Below, piece by piece: positions 26,970-37,771 of a stretch of DNA of 64,000 bases; position 1 is the stretch's first letter, and every line of letters begins with the position of its first letter. The stretch spans positions 34,019-98,018 of the forward strand of contig CAJWQJ010000005.1 of assembly GCA_913045315.1 (NCBI GenBank), given 5' to 3'. This DNA comes from an uncultured Chloroflexota bacterium. GTDB taxonomy: Bacteria > Chloroflexota > Dehalococcoidia > Lucifugimonadales > UBA1127. The translations under genes and the position numbers were made by a program. The notes under the pieces are model-generated. The model made no database searches and had not been told where the DNA came from. It worked only from the letters and a program-made list of their open reading frames with translations.

Positions 26970-28268
26970 ATGAGTATCGATGATCAAGAATATAGTTGCT
27001 CATTTTGTGGCAAACTTCAAAGCCAAACATATCACTTACTAGCTGGACTAAACAAAGTTTTTATTTGTGACACTTGCGTAACATTATGTCAACAAATGAT
27101 ATCTGACGGCAATGACATTCAACAAGACGATGAACCTTCAGAACCAGAAGATATATACTTGATACCCCCCAAAAAACTGCATGAAAAATTAGATGAGTAC
27201 GTTATTGGACAAAACGACGCAAAAAAAACACTTAGTGTAGCTGTATACAATCATTACAAAAGAATACTTTCAATAGGGAATTCAGATTTAAAAGATGTTG
27301 ATCTTCAAAAAAGTAACGTATTATTACTTGGGCCTACTGGTTCAGGGAAGACGCTTCTTGCTCAAACATTAGCTAAAATATTAAATGTACCATTCGCAAT
27401 TACTGATGCAACTTCTCTGACTGAAGCTGGCTATGTTGGGGAAGATGTTGAACACATTTTATTAAGATTGGTTCAAGCAGCTGATTGGAATATACCTAAA
27501 GCAGAAAGAGGAATTATATACATTGATGAGATAGATAAAATAACTCGTAAGTCGTTTAACCCCTCTATAACCCGTGATGTTTCTGGAGAAGGTGTCCAAC
27601 AAGCTTTACTTAAAATAATCGAAGGAACAATAGCAAACATCCCTCCATCTGGAGGAAGAAAACACCCACATCAAGAATTTCTTCAGTTCGACACTCAAAA
27701 TGTTCTATTCATATGCGGAGGAACTTTTGACGGTCTAAATGAAGTTATAGAAAAACGTTTAACTAAGGATTCGAACTCCATTGGATTTAAATCAGGCAAG
27801 CCAATTACGAATGAATTGAACCAAGCAAATTTATTAAAGAGTTCCTCTCCGGAAGATCTTCTTGCATATGGATTTATTCCAGAATTTATTGGAAGAATTC
27901 CAGTGGTAGTTGGATTTGATCAGCTTGATCAAAAAGACCTAATTTCTATACTCTCAGAACCAAAAAATTCTGTTGTCAAACAATATAAGAGGTTGTTTGA
28001 ATTTGATAATATAGAAATTTTCTTCTCCGATGAAGCGTTAATAAGTGTTGCTGATGAAGCTCTTAAACAAAAAACTGGGGCGAGAGGACTGCGAGCAATA
28101 ATAGAAGGTTCCCTAATCAATATAATGTATGAGTTGCCATCTCATCCTGAAATTCGAAAGTGCTTCATTGATGCAAACGTAATCTCTGGTAGCTCAAAAC
28201 CCAGATTGATTGATAAAGATGAAAACGAAGTTGATTTATCCGTGGAAAAAACACAAAAAACTGCATAG
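26970..28268 (+). CDS. clpX: ATP-dependent Clp protease ATPase subunit ClpX
   Basis: AAA+ unfoldase for ClpP. The N-terminal zinc-binding domain has CSFCGK and CDTCVTLC. Walker A is GPTGSGKT (about residue 117), Walker B is [10 protein letters not shown], and [15 protein letters not shown] is the next conserved block. The IGF tripeptide that docks onto ClpP is present (SNSIGFKSG), so it should work with the adjacent ClpP. Length is 432 aa. Its stop lies 5 bp from the convergent nadE stop. Confidence 0.97.
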   Translation: MSIDDQEYSCSFCGKLQSQTYHLLAGLNKVFICDTCVTLCQQMISDGNDIQQDDEPSEPEDIYLIPPKKLHEKLDEYVIGQNDAKKTLSVAVYNHYKRILSIGNSDLKDVDLQKSNVLLLGPTGSGKTLLAQTLAKILNVPFAITDATSLTEAGYVGEDVEHILLRLVQAADWNIPKAERGIIYIDEIDKITRKSFNPSITRDVSGEGVQQALLKIIEGTIANIPPSGGRKHPHQEFLQFDTQNVLFICGGTFDGLNEVIEKRLTKDSNSIGFKSGKPITNELNQANLLKSSSPEDLLAYGFIPEFIGRIPVVVGFDQLDQKDLISILSEPKNSVVKQYKRLFEFDNIEIFFSDEALISVADEALKQKTGARGLRAIIEGSLINIMYELPSHPEIRKCFIDANVISGSSKPRLIDKDENEVDLSVEKTQKTA

Positions 28269-28273
28269 CACAT

Positions 28274-30064
28274 CTATAAATTATTAATTTCCCTATATGC
28301 ATTAGTAATAGGCATCCGCCTATCTCTTCCAAATGCACGAGATGTTATCTTAATTCCGATTGGAGACTGCCTTCTTTTGTATTCATTACGATCCACAGAT
28401 TCAATAATCTTTTTTATCGTTTCTGAATCAGTAATCCCTAAATTTTCAATCTCTTCTTTGACTAAATCTTCCTCAACATAAGCTTCTAAAACTGCGTCTA
28501 GAATTTCGTATGGAGGCAAATCATCCTCATCTTTATGATCAAATCGCAATTCTGCACTAGGAGGTTTAGATATAATACTTTGGGGAATTACCATTGAATG
28601 AATAGAAATAAATTCAGAGAGGAATATCCCACCTCTATCCGAGAGTGAATTTCTCCAATTTGCTAATTGATAGACAAGGGTTTTAGAAACATCTTTCAAA
28701 ACTGCAAATCCACCTGACATATCTCCATACAATGTAGTGTACCCCATAGCAATTTCGCTCTTATTCCCTGTTTGCAATACTAACCATCCATATTTATTTG
28801 ACAAAGCCATAATTAATGTTCCTCTTATCCGAGGTTGTATATTTTGCTCAGCCACTCCAATATTTTCCAAATCAAGATATTCTTCAAGTGTTTCTTCAAA
28901 TGAAGAATGTACTAATTCTAAGGGTAGTTCAATAATTCTTATACCTAAGAGTTTAGATAGTTCCTGACAGTCTGTAATACTACCTTCGGAAGAAAAACGA
29001 GATGGCATAGAAACTCCTACAACATTAGATGATCCTAAAGCATCAACTGCTAAGCATGCTGTCAACGCTGAATCGATACCTCCCGAAATGCCAATAACAA
29101 CTTTCGAAAATCCATTTTTATTCACATAATCCCGAATTCCAAGTACTAACGCACTATAAATTTCTGACAACGAATCTAATTTCTCCTCTAAGATGCCAGT
29201 AAAATCATCAGATTTTTCCACAGGGTGATAACCTGAAATCCAAACACGTTTCGCTTCTTCAGTGCGAACATTATCAAGCAACTCTTGCTTTCTTAGCCTT
29301 GGTTCTTTAAGTCTTTTATTAAAAACACCATCTGCATCAATATCAACTGTTAACATTTTTTCCGAAAATTGAGGTGCTCTAGAAATAATATTTCCTTCGG
29401 GATCTACAACCATAGATCCTCCATCAAATATCAATTCATCCTGCCCGCCTACCATATTTACATAAGCAATAAATAATCCATTATCACTTGAACGTGAACC
29501 AAGCATCTGTTCTCTATAATCGATTTTTCCCTTTTGATATGGCGAACCATTTATATTAAGGATAACTTCTGCTCCAGCTTGACGCTGTGAAGCAACAGGC
29601 CCCAAGGGGTACCATATGTCCTCGCAAATATTAACACCAACACCAACACCATTTACAACAAAAACAAAATTATTTTTGCCAACACTAAAGTAACGATCTT
29701 CATCAAATACACCATAATTAGGTAGAAAATGCTTCTGGTACGTACCAATTAACCTACTGTCCCAAGCTATGGCTGCCGAATTATAAACTTCATTGTTATT
29801 AGACTCTATAAAGCCAGTTACTACAGTGATGTCTTTAGCAGCCTGAACAACTTTCCCTAAAGCAATACGATTATCTCTTATAAAAGAAGGTTTTAATAAT
29901 AAATCTTCAGGAGGATAACCAGGAATTGTCAACTCAGGAAAAGCAATGACATTTGCCTTAGATTCTCTTGCATAATCAATATTTTCTAAAATCTTACGAG
30001 TATTTCCATCAATATCTCCTACTGTAAGATCAATCTGAGCTAAAGCAACGCGAAGATTACGCAT
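28274..30064 (-). CDS. nadE: Glutamine-dependent NAD+ synthetase
   Basis: Final step of NAD synthesis: amidates nicotinate adenine dinucleotide. Two domains are visible in 596 aa. The N-terminal nitrilase-type glutaminase (about 1-260) has VIAFPELTIPGYPPEDLL (Glu), a Lys in the KHFLPNYGVFDE region and the Cys in VNICEDIWYP. The C-terminal ATP-pyrophosphatase carries KVVIGISGGIDSALTACLAVDALG. It can therefore use glutamine as nitrogen donor, fitting its place beside gltBD and two glutamine synthetases. Confidence 0.95.
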   Translation of the reverse strand: MRNLRVALAQIDLTVGDIDGNTRKILENIDYARESKANVIAFPELTIPGYPPEDLLLKPSFIRDNRIALGKVVQAAKDITVVTGFIESNNNEVYNSAAIAWDSRLIGTYQKHFLPNYGVFDEDRYFSVGKNNFVFVVNGVGVGVNICEDIWYPLGPVASQRQAGAEVILNINGSPYQKGKIDYREQMLGSRSSDNGLFIAYVNMVGGQDELIFDGGSMVVDPEGNIISRAPQFSEKMLTVDIDADGVFNKRLKEPRLRKQELLDNVRTEEAKRVWISGYHPVEKSDDFTGILEEKLDSLSEIYSALVLGIRDYVNKNGFSKVVIGISGGIDSALTACLAVDALGSSNVVGVSMPSRFSSEGSITDCQELSKLLGIRIIELPLELVHSSFEETLEEYLDLENIGVAEQNIQPRIRGTLIMALSNKYGWLVLQTGNKSEIAMGYTTLYGDMSGGFAVLKDVSKTLVYQLANWRNSLSDRGGIFLSEFISIHSMVIPQSIISKPPSAELRFDHKDEDDLPPYEILDAVLEAYVEEDLVKEEIENLGITDSETIKKIIESVDRNEYKRRQSPIGIKITSRAFGRDRRMPITNAYREINNL

Positions 30065-30173
30065 TCTGAAGCCTCCGGGGTTTCTATTATATTATCAAAC
30101 ATAGTAAGCATAACTTAAAAAACTCTAGGAATAAATAAAATTAACTATATGAATTCGAAAATCTATAAAATGT

Positions 30174-31628
30174 TTATCGAAGTACCTTTGGTAAAGAAGT
30201 TGAACCCATTAGATATTGATCAATGCACGAAGCGACATGTCTTCCTTCAGCAATAGCCCAGACTACAAGTGATTGCCCTCGAGACATATCTCCCGCTGCA
30301 AAAACTCCCGAGACGTTTGTCATGTTAGTTTGCTTATCTGTTTGCACATTTCCTCTTTCATCAAGTTCAATACCAAATTTAGCAAGTATTCCATCAGGTT
30401 CAGGTCCAGTGAAACCCATAGCCAGCAACACGATATCTACATCAACTTCAAATTCACTACCTTCCACTTCTTTCATGACTGGTCGACCATTCTCGTCTGG
30501 TGGTCCCCAATCTACCCTTACTGCATGAAGTTTTTCAAGTTTATTATTTGATCCGGAAAAACTCTTAGTTAAAATATTGTAATCTCGAATCCCACCTTCT
30601 TGATGAGCAGATGATGTTCGAAGAATAATAGGCCATTCTGGCCAAGGATTATTTTCTCTTCGATCGGCAGGGGGTTCAGGAAGTAATTCATATTGCATAA
30701 TTAGCTCTGCTCCTTGGCGATGAGCGGTTCCAAGACAATCTGCACCAGTATCACCTCCACCTAGAATAACTACACGTTTCCCTTCTGCAGTAATACGATC
30801 AGATTCTTTAAAATTTTGTCCTTCAAAAATTTTATTCTGTTGAGAAAGATATTCCATTGCGAAATATACACCCTCTATATCCCTACCTGGAACTGGTAAA
30901 TCTCTTGGTTTTGTAGAACCACCGGTAAGACAAATTGCATCGTACTCATTTTTTAATTCACTTACTGAAATATCAACTCCAACATTAACACCTGTTCTGA
31001 ATTCAATTCCTTCTTTTTCCATGAGTTCTATTCTACGTTTAACAATTTTCTTCTCTAATTTAAATTCAGGTATCCCTATTCTAAGTAATCCGCCAATGTA
31101 GTCTTCTCTTTCAAAAACAACAACTGCATGACCTGCACGATTCAGTTGTTGTGCAGCAGCAAGACCAGCAGGACCAGATCCAATAACTGCAACCTTTTTA
31201 CCTGTTCGAAGTGAAGGTAAAGAAGGTTGAATCCAACCTTCTGAAAATCCACGATCAGATATTGCCCATTCTATATGTTCAATAGTTACGGGATCCTCAT
31301 TAATACTTAAAACACATGACGCTTCGCATGGAGCAGGGCATATTCTACCCGTAAACTCAGGAAAATTATTAGTACTTAGAAGTGCATCTAAAGCTTCTTG
31401 CCATTTACCTTTATAAATTAAATCATTCCAATCGGGAATTAGATTTCCGAGAGGACAACCATTGTGACAAAAAGGAATCGCACAATTCATACATCGAGCA
31501 CCCTGATCTTGAGCATCCTGTTCACTCCAAGGCTTATACACTTCAAAATAGTCATTAATTCTTTCCATGCGATCCCTACGTTCAGGAGGAATCCTACCAA
31601 ACTCAAAAAACCCAGTTGGTTTTCCCAT
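30174..31628 (-). CDS. gltD: Glutamate synthase small subunit
   Basis: FAD/iron-sulfur subunit that passes NAD(P)H electrons to GltB. The N-terminal Fe-S Cys set is CMNCAIPFCHNGCPLGN and CPAPCEASC. The FAD-binding GSGPAGLAAAQQLNRAGHAVVVFE starts near residue 150, and the NAD(P)-binding GGGDTGADCLGTAHRQGA near 285. AAGDMSRGQSLVVWAI near the end is typical. Length is 484 aa. Its ATG directly follows the gltB stop with no gap, so translation is coupled. Confidence 0.96.
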   Translation of the reverse strand: MGKPTGFFEFGRIPPERRDRMERINDYFEVYKPWSEQDAQDQGARCMNCAIPFCHNGCPLGNLIPDWNDLIYKGKWQEALDALLSTNNFPEFTGRICPAPCEASCVLSINEDPVTIEHIEWAISDRGFSEGWIQPSLPSLRTGKKVAVIGSGPAGLAAAQQLNRAGHAVVVFEREDYIGGLLRIGIPEFKLEKKIVKRRIELMEKEGIEFRTGVNVGVDISVSELKNEYDAICLTGGSTKPRDLPVPGRDIEGVYFAMEYLSQQNKIFEGQNFKESDRITAEGKRVVILGGGDTGADCLGTAHRQGAELIMQYELLPEPPADRRENNPWPEWPIILRTSSAHQEGGIRDYNILTKSFSGSNNKLEKLHAVRVDWGPPDENGRPVMKEVEGSEFEVDVDIVLLAMGFTGPEPDGILAKFGIELDERGNVQTDKQTNMTNVSGVFAAGDMSRGQSLVVWAIAEGRHVASCIDQYLMGSTSLPKVLR

Positions 31629-34600
31629 TTATACCCCGCTATTTTCTTGAGTACCACTACGCTCTTCATGCAAAATTTGCTTGTAAGCAATTGGTAAAAC
31701 TCTTACGAAATTCTTTAATTTTTCATCCCAATTCTCTATTATTTCTTTACCCAATTTACTATCAGTTAAAGTAATGTGTTCCTCAATTAAACTTCTTAAG
31801 GTTTTAACATCTTCTTTTTCATTAACTGGACCTAATTCTATCATACCCATATTACATCTCGATTGAAATTCACCGTCAACGTCATACACATAAGCAATTC
31901 CGCCACTCATCCCGGCTGCAAAATTCCTACCGGTTTTACCCAATATAACTACTCTGCCACCTGTCATGTATTCACAGCCATGATCTCCAATACCTTCAAC
32001 TACTGCATGAGCTCCACTATTTCTGACACAAAAACGCTCACCTACGAGACCACGAATAAACCCCTTGCCATCTGTAGCTCCATAAAATATTACGTTACCA
32101 GCAATAATGTTTTCTTCTGATTCAAATATTGATTTTTTATCCGGATAGAGAGCAATTTGACCACCACATATCCCTTTGCCTAGGTAATCATTTGCATCAC
32201 CTTCAATTTCCATTGAAATACCCTTAGCCAAAAACGCACCTAAACTTTGACCACCAGATCCTGTAAATTTAATGTTTATTGTCCCCTTAGGTAATCCTTC
32301 TTCTCCGAACTCTTTAACAAGCCTACCGCTTAACATAGCTCCAACAGTTCTATTCCCATTATTAATAGGCATTTCAATAGTCACTGGTTCCTTTGAAATT
32401 CCACTTAAAACTGAATCGGCACACTCAATCAATTTATGATCTAACGCATTTTCCAGCCCATGATCTTGTGAAACGCAACAGAAAGTTGCAACAGATCTTT
32501 CAACAACTGGCATCTTTAATAGTGGAGACAAGTCTAAATTTTTAGCCTTCCAATGCTCGACAACCCTAATAGGTTCAAGCATGTCCATGCGTCCTATCAT
32601 ATCTTCGACCTTCCGAAATCCAATTTCAGCCATTATTTCTCTAAGTTCTTCAGCAACAAAGAAAAAATAATTAATCACATGTTCGGGTTGGCCGGAAAAT
32701 TTCTTTCTCAATTCAGGGTCTTGAGTAGCTATACCTACAGAACATGTATTCAAATGGCATTTTCGAAGCATGATGCAACCCATTACAACTAGTGGAGCAG
32801 TTGCCATTCCAAATTCTTCAGCACCAAGCAAACAAGCAATTGCAACATCTCGACCAGTTTTAATTTGGCCATCTGTCTGAACAACAATTCTCCCACGTAA
32901 ATCATTTTGTACTAAAACTTGATGAGTTTCAGCTAATCCAAGTTCCCACGGTAAGCCAGCATGCTTAATTGAAGATTCGGGTGATGCACCTGTTCCACCA
33001 CTATCACCACTTATGAGAACAACATCTCCATGTCCTTTGGATACTCCTGCAGCAATTGTTCCCACGCCTACTTCTGAAACTAACTTCACATGTATGCGGG
33101 CTTCAGGATTAACATTTTTGAGGTCATGGATAAGTTGTGCCAGATCTTCAATCGAATATATATCGTGGTGAGGAGGTGGCGAAATTAATTCTATCCCAGG
33201 TGTCGTATGACGTATCCATCCAATATAATCATCTACTTTATGACCAGGCAATTGCCCACCTTCACCAGGTTTTGCTCCCTGAGCCATCTTGATTTGCAAA
33301 TCAGTAGAATTCACCAAATAATTTGCTGTAACACCAAATCTTCCAGAAGCAACTTGTTTAACTGCACTATTTCTCATATCACCATTTTGATCAGGAGTGA
33401 ATCTCCTAAAGTCTTCCCCACCTTCTCCAGTATTGCTTCGTGCATTAATTCTATTCATGGCTATTGCCATAGTTTCATGAGCTTCTCTACTTATAGAACC
33501 AAGAGAAATTGCTCCAGTTGCAAATCTTTTAACAATTTCACTAGCTGGTTCAACTTCACTTATATCAATGGGAGTAACAAGTTTTTTAAAATCTAACAAT
33601 CCTCTAATAGTGCACAATTCTTCACTTTCAAGATTTGCTAAAGAAGAGAATTCTTTAAAAGTTTCATAACTTCCTGTTTTAGTAGAGTATTGTAATTTAG
33701 CAATCGTATCTGGATTAAACATATGATATTCACCATCTCGTCGCCATTGATAAAAACCACCATCCGGCAAATCTACATATGGTAATGTTCTTTCTGGATA
33801 CGCAAGTTTATGCCGTCTTGATATTTCTTCTTCAATTTCTTCAATTCCTACACCACCAATACGTGAAGGGGTCCAAGTAAAATATTTATCTATAACACTC
33901 TCATTAATTCCAATAGCTTCAAATATCTGTGCCCCTCTATAACTTTGAACTGTTGAAATTCCCATCTTCGACATAGTTTTCACTACGCCTTTTGTAATTG
34001 CTTTTACAAAATTATCCATAGCCTTTTGAGAAATATCCAAACTTTCATATTCAGCATCTTGATTCATAAATGAAATTGTTTCAAAAGCTAGATATGGATT
34101 AACAGCTGCAGCCCCAAATCCAATAAGTAATGCAAAATGGTGCACTTCCCTTGGTTCACCTGATTCTATAACAAGACCTACTTTAGTTCTCGAACCTTGT
34201 CTAATTAAATGATGATGTACAGCTGATGTAGCAAGTAGACTTGGAATAGCCATAAATTTTGACCCTACACCACGATCAGAAAGCACTAATATGTTCGCAC
34301 CACGATTTATTGCCTCAACTGCCTGATCGCAAAGATTATCTAATGCCAGACTTAAACTCCCTGGACCAGAATCAGAACTATATAAAATTGATATAACTTC
34401 AGACTTAATAGACCCATTCAAACTTTTAATCTTATTTACATCATCATTAGTAAGAATAGGGTTCTCAAGTCTTAACTGGTGGCAATGTTCAGGTGTTTCC
34501 TCAAACAAATTTTGTTCCGAACCTACAAATGTTTCGACAGAAGTAACTAATTCTTCTCTTATCGCATCAAGTGGGGGATTTGTTACTTGAGCAAAAAGTT

Positions 34601-36158
34601 GTTTAAAATAATTGAATACCAATTGCGGTTTGTCAGACAATACTGCCAGAGGAGTATCATTCCCCATTGAACCCGTAGGTTCAGTACCCGTTTCCATAAT
34701 TGGTGATAAAATCATCCTTAAGTCTTCTTGTGTGTAACCGAATGCAATTTGACGTTCAATTACAGACTCAAAATCATCTTCTATTGCTTTAGATTCAGCA
34801 ATAACATCTTTTAACTCTAAAACATTATTAGAAAGCCACTCGCCATATGGCATTCTTTCAGACAATTCCTTCTTAATTTCGTCATCTCCAACAATTCTAC
34901 CCTCAGAAAAATCCACATAGAACATTCGACCGGGCTGTAATCTTGAACGATAAAGAACATCTTCTGGTGGCACATCCAGAACTCCCGTTTCTGAACCCAT
35001 AACAAGCAAGTCATCTTTAGTAACAAGATATCTGAACGGTCGAAGTCCATTACGGTCTAATATTGCTACTAAACTATTTCCATCAGTGCAAACTATCATT
35101 GCTGGACCATCCCATGGTTCCATTAAGCATGAATGATATTGGTAAAAATCTCTTTTGTAATCAGGCATCGAAATATGATCACCCCATGCTTCTGGAATCA
35201 ACATCAAAGCAGAATGAGGCAATGATCTTCCAGTATGCAACAAAAGTTCTATGGCATTATCAAAAGCAGCAGTATCACTTTGCCCAGGTTTTATTATTGG
35301 AGTTAATTTATTCATATCATCTCCAAATAGAGAAGAAGAGAACATCGATTGCCTTGCGTGCATCCAGTTTTCGTTTCCCCTCACTGTGTTAATTTCCCCA
35401 TTATGAACAACCATTCTATATGGGTGAGCTAACTTCCATGAACCCAAAGTATTGGTACTAAAACGCGAATGGACTATTGCAAATCCTGAAACTAAATTCT
35501 CGTTAGAAAGATCATTGTAAAAAGATTGTATTTGATATGCCAAAAGTAAACCCTTATAAACAATTCGATTACCAGAAAGACTTGCAATATAAAAATCATC
35601 TTTAAAATCTATATCTGATGCGGCAATTTCATTTTCAATTACTCTTCTAATCACATAAAGTTTTCGTTCAAAAACATCATCTTCTTTAATTGATCCATTT
35701 TTCATGATAAAAACTTGAGAAATACTTGGTTGGCAATCACGTGCAGCATATCCAATAGAACTGGAATCAACTGGGACATCTCTCCATCCAATTACAGTCT
35801 GTCCTTCATCTGCAATGATTCTCTCAAATACATTCTTGATATATTCTCTAGTCGAAGAGTCTTGGGGAAAAAAAACCATTCCAACTCCATAGCCCCCTGG
35901 ATTTGGCAATGAGAAACCTAGCTTTTGACATTCATTAACAAAAAAATCATGAGGGATTTGAATCAGAATACCTGCACCATCTCCAGTTTCAGGATCAGCA
36001 CCTGGAGCTCCACGATGTCCGAGATTAGCTAGTACTTCAACAGCTTTCTCAACTATATCGTGAGATGCGATACCTTTAATATTTGCAACTACACCAACAC
36101 CACAAGCATCATGTTCAAATTCTGGCCGATATAATCCACCAGTTTTACTGAGAGCCAT
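31629..36158 (-). CDS. gltB: Glutamate synthase large subunit
   Basis: Converts 2-oxoglutarate plus glutamine into two glutamates. At 1509 aa it has the full architecture. A class II glutaminase domain follows a short propeptide, with the nucleophile Cys in FEHDACGVGVV (about residue 19). Then come the central domain, the FMN-binding synthase domain (SGDSGGTGASPESSIKHAGLPWE) with a 3Fe-4S Cys set near CIMLRKCHLNTCSVG, and the C-terminal beta-helix (GxxGG repeats). GGAG precedes ATG. Paired palindromes lie 70-108 bp upstream. Confidence 0.97.
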   Translation of the reverse strand: MALSKTGGLYRPEFEHDACGVGVVANIKGIASHDIVEKAVEVLANLGHRGAPGADPETGDGAGILIQIPHDFFVNECQKLGFSLPNPGGYGVGMVFFPQDSSTREYIKNVFERIIADEGQTVIGWRDVPVDSSSIGYAARDCQPSISQVFIMKNGSIKEDDVFERKLYVIRRVIENEIAASDIDFKDDFYIASLSGNRIVYKGLLLAYQIQSFYNDLSNENLVSGFAIVHSRFSTNTLGSWKLAHPYRMVVHNGEINTVRGNENWMHARQSMFSSSLFGDDMNKLTPIIKPGQSDTAAFDNAIELLLHTGRSLPHSALMLIPEAWGDHISMPDYKRDFYQYHSCLMEPWDGPAMIVCTDGNSLVAILDRNGLRPFRYLVTKDDLLVMGSETGVLDVPPEDVLYRSRLQPGRMFYVDFSEGRIVGDDEIKKELSERMPYGEWLSNNVLELKDVIAESKAIEDDFESVIERQIAFGYTQEDLRMILSPIMETGTEPTGSMGNDTPLAVLSDKPQLVFNYFKQLFAQVTNPPLDAIREELVTSVETFVGSEQNLFEETPEHCHQLRLENPILTNDDVNKIKSLNGSIKSEVISILYSSDSGPGSLSLALDNLCDQAVEAINRGANILVLSDRGVGSKFMAIPSLLATSAVHHHLIRQGSRTKVGLVIESGEPREVHHFALLIGFGAAAVNPYLAFETISFMNQDAEYESLDISQKAMDNFVKAITKGVVKTMSKMGISTVQSYRGAQIFEAIGINESVIDKYFTWTPSRIGGVGIEEIEEEISRRHKLAYPERTLPYVDLPDGGFYQWRRDGEYHMFNPDTIAKLQYSTKTGSYETFKEFSSLANLESEELCTIRGLLDFKKLVTPIDISEVEPASEIVKRFATGAISLGSISREAHETMAIAMNRINARSNTGEGGEDFRRFTPDQNGDMRNSAVKQVASGRFGVTANYLVNSTDLQIKMAQGAKPGEGGQLPGHKVDDYIGWIRHTTPGIELISPPPHHDIYSIEDLAQLIHDLKNVNPEARIHVKLVSEVGVGTIAAGVSKGHGDVVLISGDSGGTGASPESSIKHAGLPWELGLAETHQVLVQNDLRGRIVVQTDGQIKTGRDVAIACLLGAEEFGMATAPLVVMGCIMLRKCHLNTCSVGIATQDPELRKKFSGQPEHVINYFFFVAEELREIMAEIGFRKVEDMIGRMDMLEPIRVVEHWKAKNLDLSPLLKMPVVERSVATFCCVSQDHGLENALDHKLIECADSVLSGISKEPVTIEMPINNGNRTVGAMLSGRLVKEFGEEGLPKGTINIKFTGSGGQSLGAFLAKGISMEIEGDANDYLGKGICGGQIALYPDKKSIFESEENIIAGNVIFYGATDGKGFIRGLVGERFCVRNSGAHAVVEGIGDHGCEYMTGGRVVILGKTGRNFAAGMSGGIAYVYDVDGEFQSRCNMGMIELGPVNEKEDVKTLRSLIEEHITLTDSKLGKEIIENWDEKLKNFVRVLPIAYKQILHEERSGTQENSGV

Positions 36159-36227
36159 TATTCAATCTCCACTATTTATGTTCTAAACAAAGTTAATTCA
36201 AACTAGAATTGTAAATTATAACTTTAT

Positions 36228-36266
36228 AAGTTGCCAACTTGTTTAGTGATTCAAATCACTAAACAA
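36228..36266. promoter_or_regulatory. Tandem palindromes upstream of gltB (operator candidate)
   Basis: Two adjoining inverted repeats share two bases: AAGTTG-C-CAACTT (36228-36240) and TTGTTTAGTGATT-CA-AATCACTAAACAA (36239-36266, perfect 13-bp arms). They lie in the 211-bp spacer between gltB and the shorter glnA, 70-108 bp before the gltB start. There is no T-run after the arms on the minus strand, so an operator is more likely than a terminator. The rest of the spacer is AT-rich and shows nothing else I can name. Confidence 0.5.
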
Positions 36267-36369
36267 TATAATTACGTATTGAATATCATTAAAATAATCA
36301 GTGCAACTTCATCAAGCAGAACTTAATAAAGTAAATAAAATAACGCAATTTGATTGATCATGTCTATAT

Positions 36370-37686
36370 CTACAATAAATGAAAATATCGTTTTATTTCA
36401 TAGTCTGAAACTTGACTACGGTATTCAAAACACTCTCTTTTCTTATTAGCCAATAGAATTTCTAAGGCTTCCTTCCCAAGGCATTCATATAAAAATTCAC
36501 TTTCTTCAGCTGCTTGAATTGCCTCCTCTAGTGTTGTCGGCAAACTGGAAATATCATTAGCATCTACTAAGGAATCAACCGGATCAGGAAGGTCATAATC
36601 ATTTTCAATACCCTTTAATCCTGCAGCTAATAATACTGAAAATCCTAAATAAGGATTTAAAGCAGAATCAGCCCCACGATATTCAATTCTAACTGAATCT
36701 TCTCTTCCAACTTTATATGCAGGAATCCGAATTAAATCACCACGGTTAACACGTGCCCAAGATATTCTTACAGGTGCTTCAAATCCAGGAATAAGTCTCT
36801 TATAGGAATTAACCCACTGATTAGTAATTACAGTCATCTCTCTTGCATGATATATAAGCCCTGCCAAAAATTTTTTTGCCAATTCAGATAGCTTATATGA
36901 ATCATTTTCATCATAAAAAAGATTACTTTCTCCCTTAAATAATGACATATTTACATGTAAGCCAGAACCATTTTGTCCCGCTATTGGTTTAGGCATAAAC
37001 GTTGCATAAACATCATTGTTATTGGCAATTTCTTTAACAACCAATCTAGCCGTCATCAATGAATCAGCCATGGTTAGAGCATCTGTATACTGAAGGTCAA
37101 TTTCATGTTGACTAGGAGCAACTTCATGGTGTGAATGTTTTACGGGAATTCCCATTTCTGCCAGACTAAGAACTGTTTGCCTACGTAGTTCAGTTGCAAG
37201 GTCTGCAGGTGACTGTTCAAAATAGGATCCATCGTCAAGAGGACGAACAGAATGATTATCATGAAAATAAAAAAACTCTAATTCTGGGCCAACATAGAAT
37301 TGAAACCCTAAATCCCTTACTTTCTCAATCATTCTTCGAAGTATAAATCTTGAATCTCCTGGAAAGGGTTCCATGTTTGGAGTAAGTATGTCACAAAACA
37401 ATCTAGCTACAGCATTTTCTCTTGGGCGCCAAGGAACTATCCTAAAAGTATTTCTATCCGGGAAAGCCACCATGTCTGATTCTTCTGAGCGGGCAAACCC
37501 TTGAATTGAAGAACCATCGAAACTTACACCACGCTTTAGAGCTTCTTCGAGTTCTTCAACAGTAATTGCAAGTCCTTTTAAGGTACCTTCAATATCTGCA
37601 AACCAAAGACGAATAAACTTAACATCTGAATTATACGCAGAATTAAGAACATACCCTACTTCATCAGTTTCATATAAATCTTGCAT
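36370..37686 (-). CDS. glnA: Glutamine synthetase type I, short (438-aa) form
   Basis: Glutamine synthetase of 438 aa. Visible blocks are the substrate loop VSFDGSSIQGFARSEESDM, VGPELEFF, SHHEVAPSQHEIDL (metal ligands), KPIAGQNGSGLHVNMSL and the ATP-site NSYKRLIPGFEAPV. Size and C-terminus (EYRSQVSDYEIKRYFHLL) resemble the GSI-alpha type of Firmicutes and Thermotoga, which lack the adenylylation site. It lies 129 bp downstream of a second, longer glnA on the same strand, so the organism has two GSI types. GGGAG precedes ATG. Which copy assimilates ammonium is not evident from sequence. Confidence 0.92.
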   Translation of the reverse strand: MQDLYETDEVGYVLNSAYNSDVKFIRLWFADIEGTLKGLAITVEELEEALKRGVSFDGSSIQGFARSEESDMVAFPDRNTFRIVPWRPRENAVARLFCDILTPNMEPFPGDSRFILRRMIEKVRDLGFQFYVGPELEFFYFHDNHSVRPLDDGSYFEQSPADLATELRRQTVLSLAEMGIPVKHSHHEVAPSQHEIDLQYTDALTMADSLMTARLVVKEIANNNDVYATFMPKPIAGQNGSGLHVNMSLFKGESNLFYDENDSYKLSELAKKFLAGLIYHAREMTVITNQWVNSYKRLIPGFEAPVRISWARVNRGDLIRIPAYKVGREDSVRIEYRGADSALNPYLGFSVLLAAGLKGIENDYDLPDPVDSLVDANDISSLPTTLEEAIQAAEESEFLYECLGKEALEILLANKKRECFEYRSQVSDYEIKRYFHLL

Positions 37687-37771
37687 TCAGATTTTCTCCC
37701 GCACATCGCATAATTATCCATTGCAAAGTGGTTTCTTTAGTAAAATTTTATTGGAATAAATACAGGAATTT

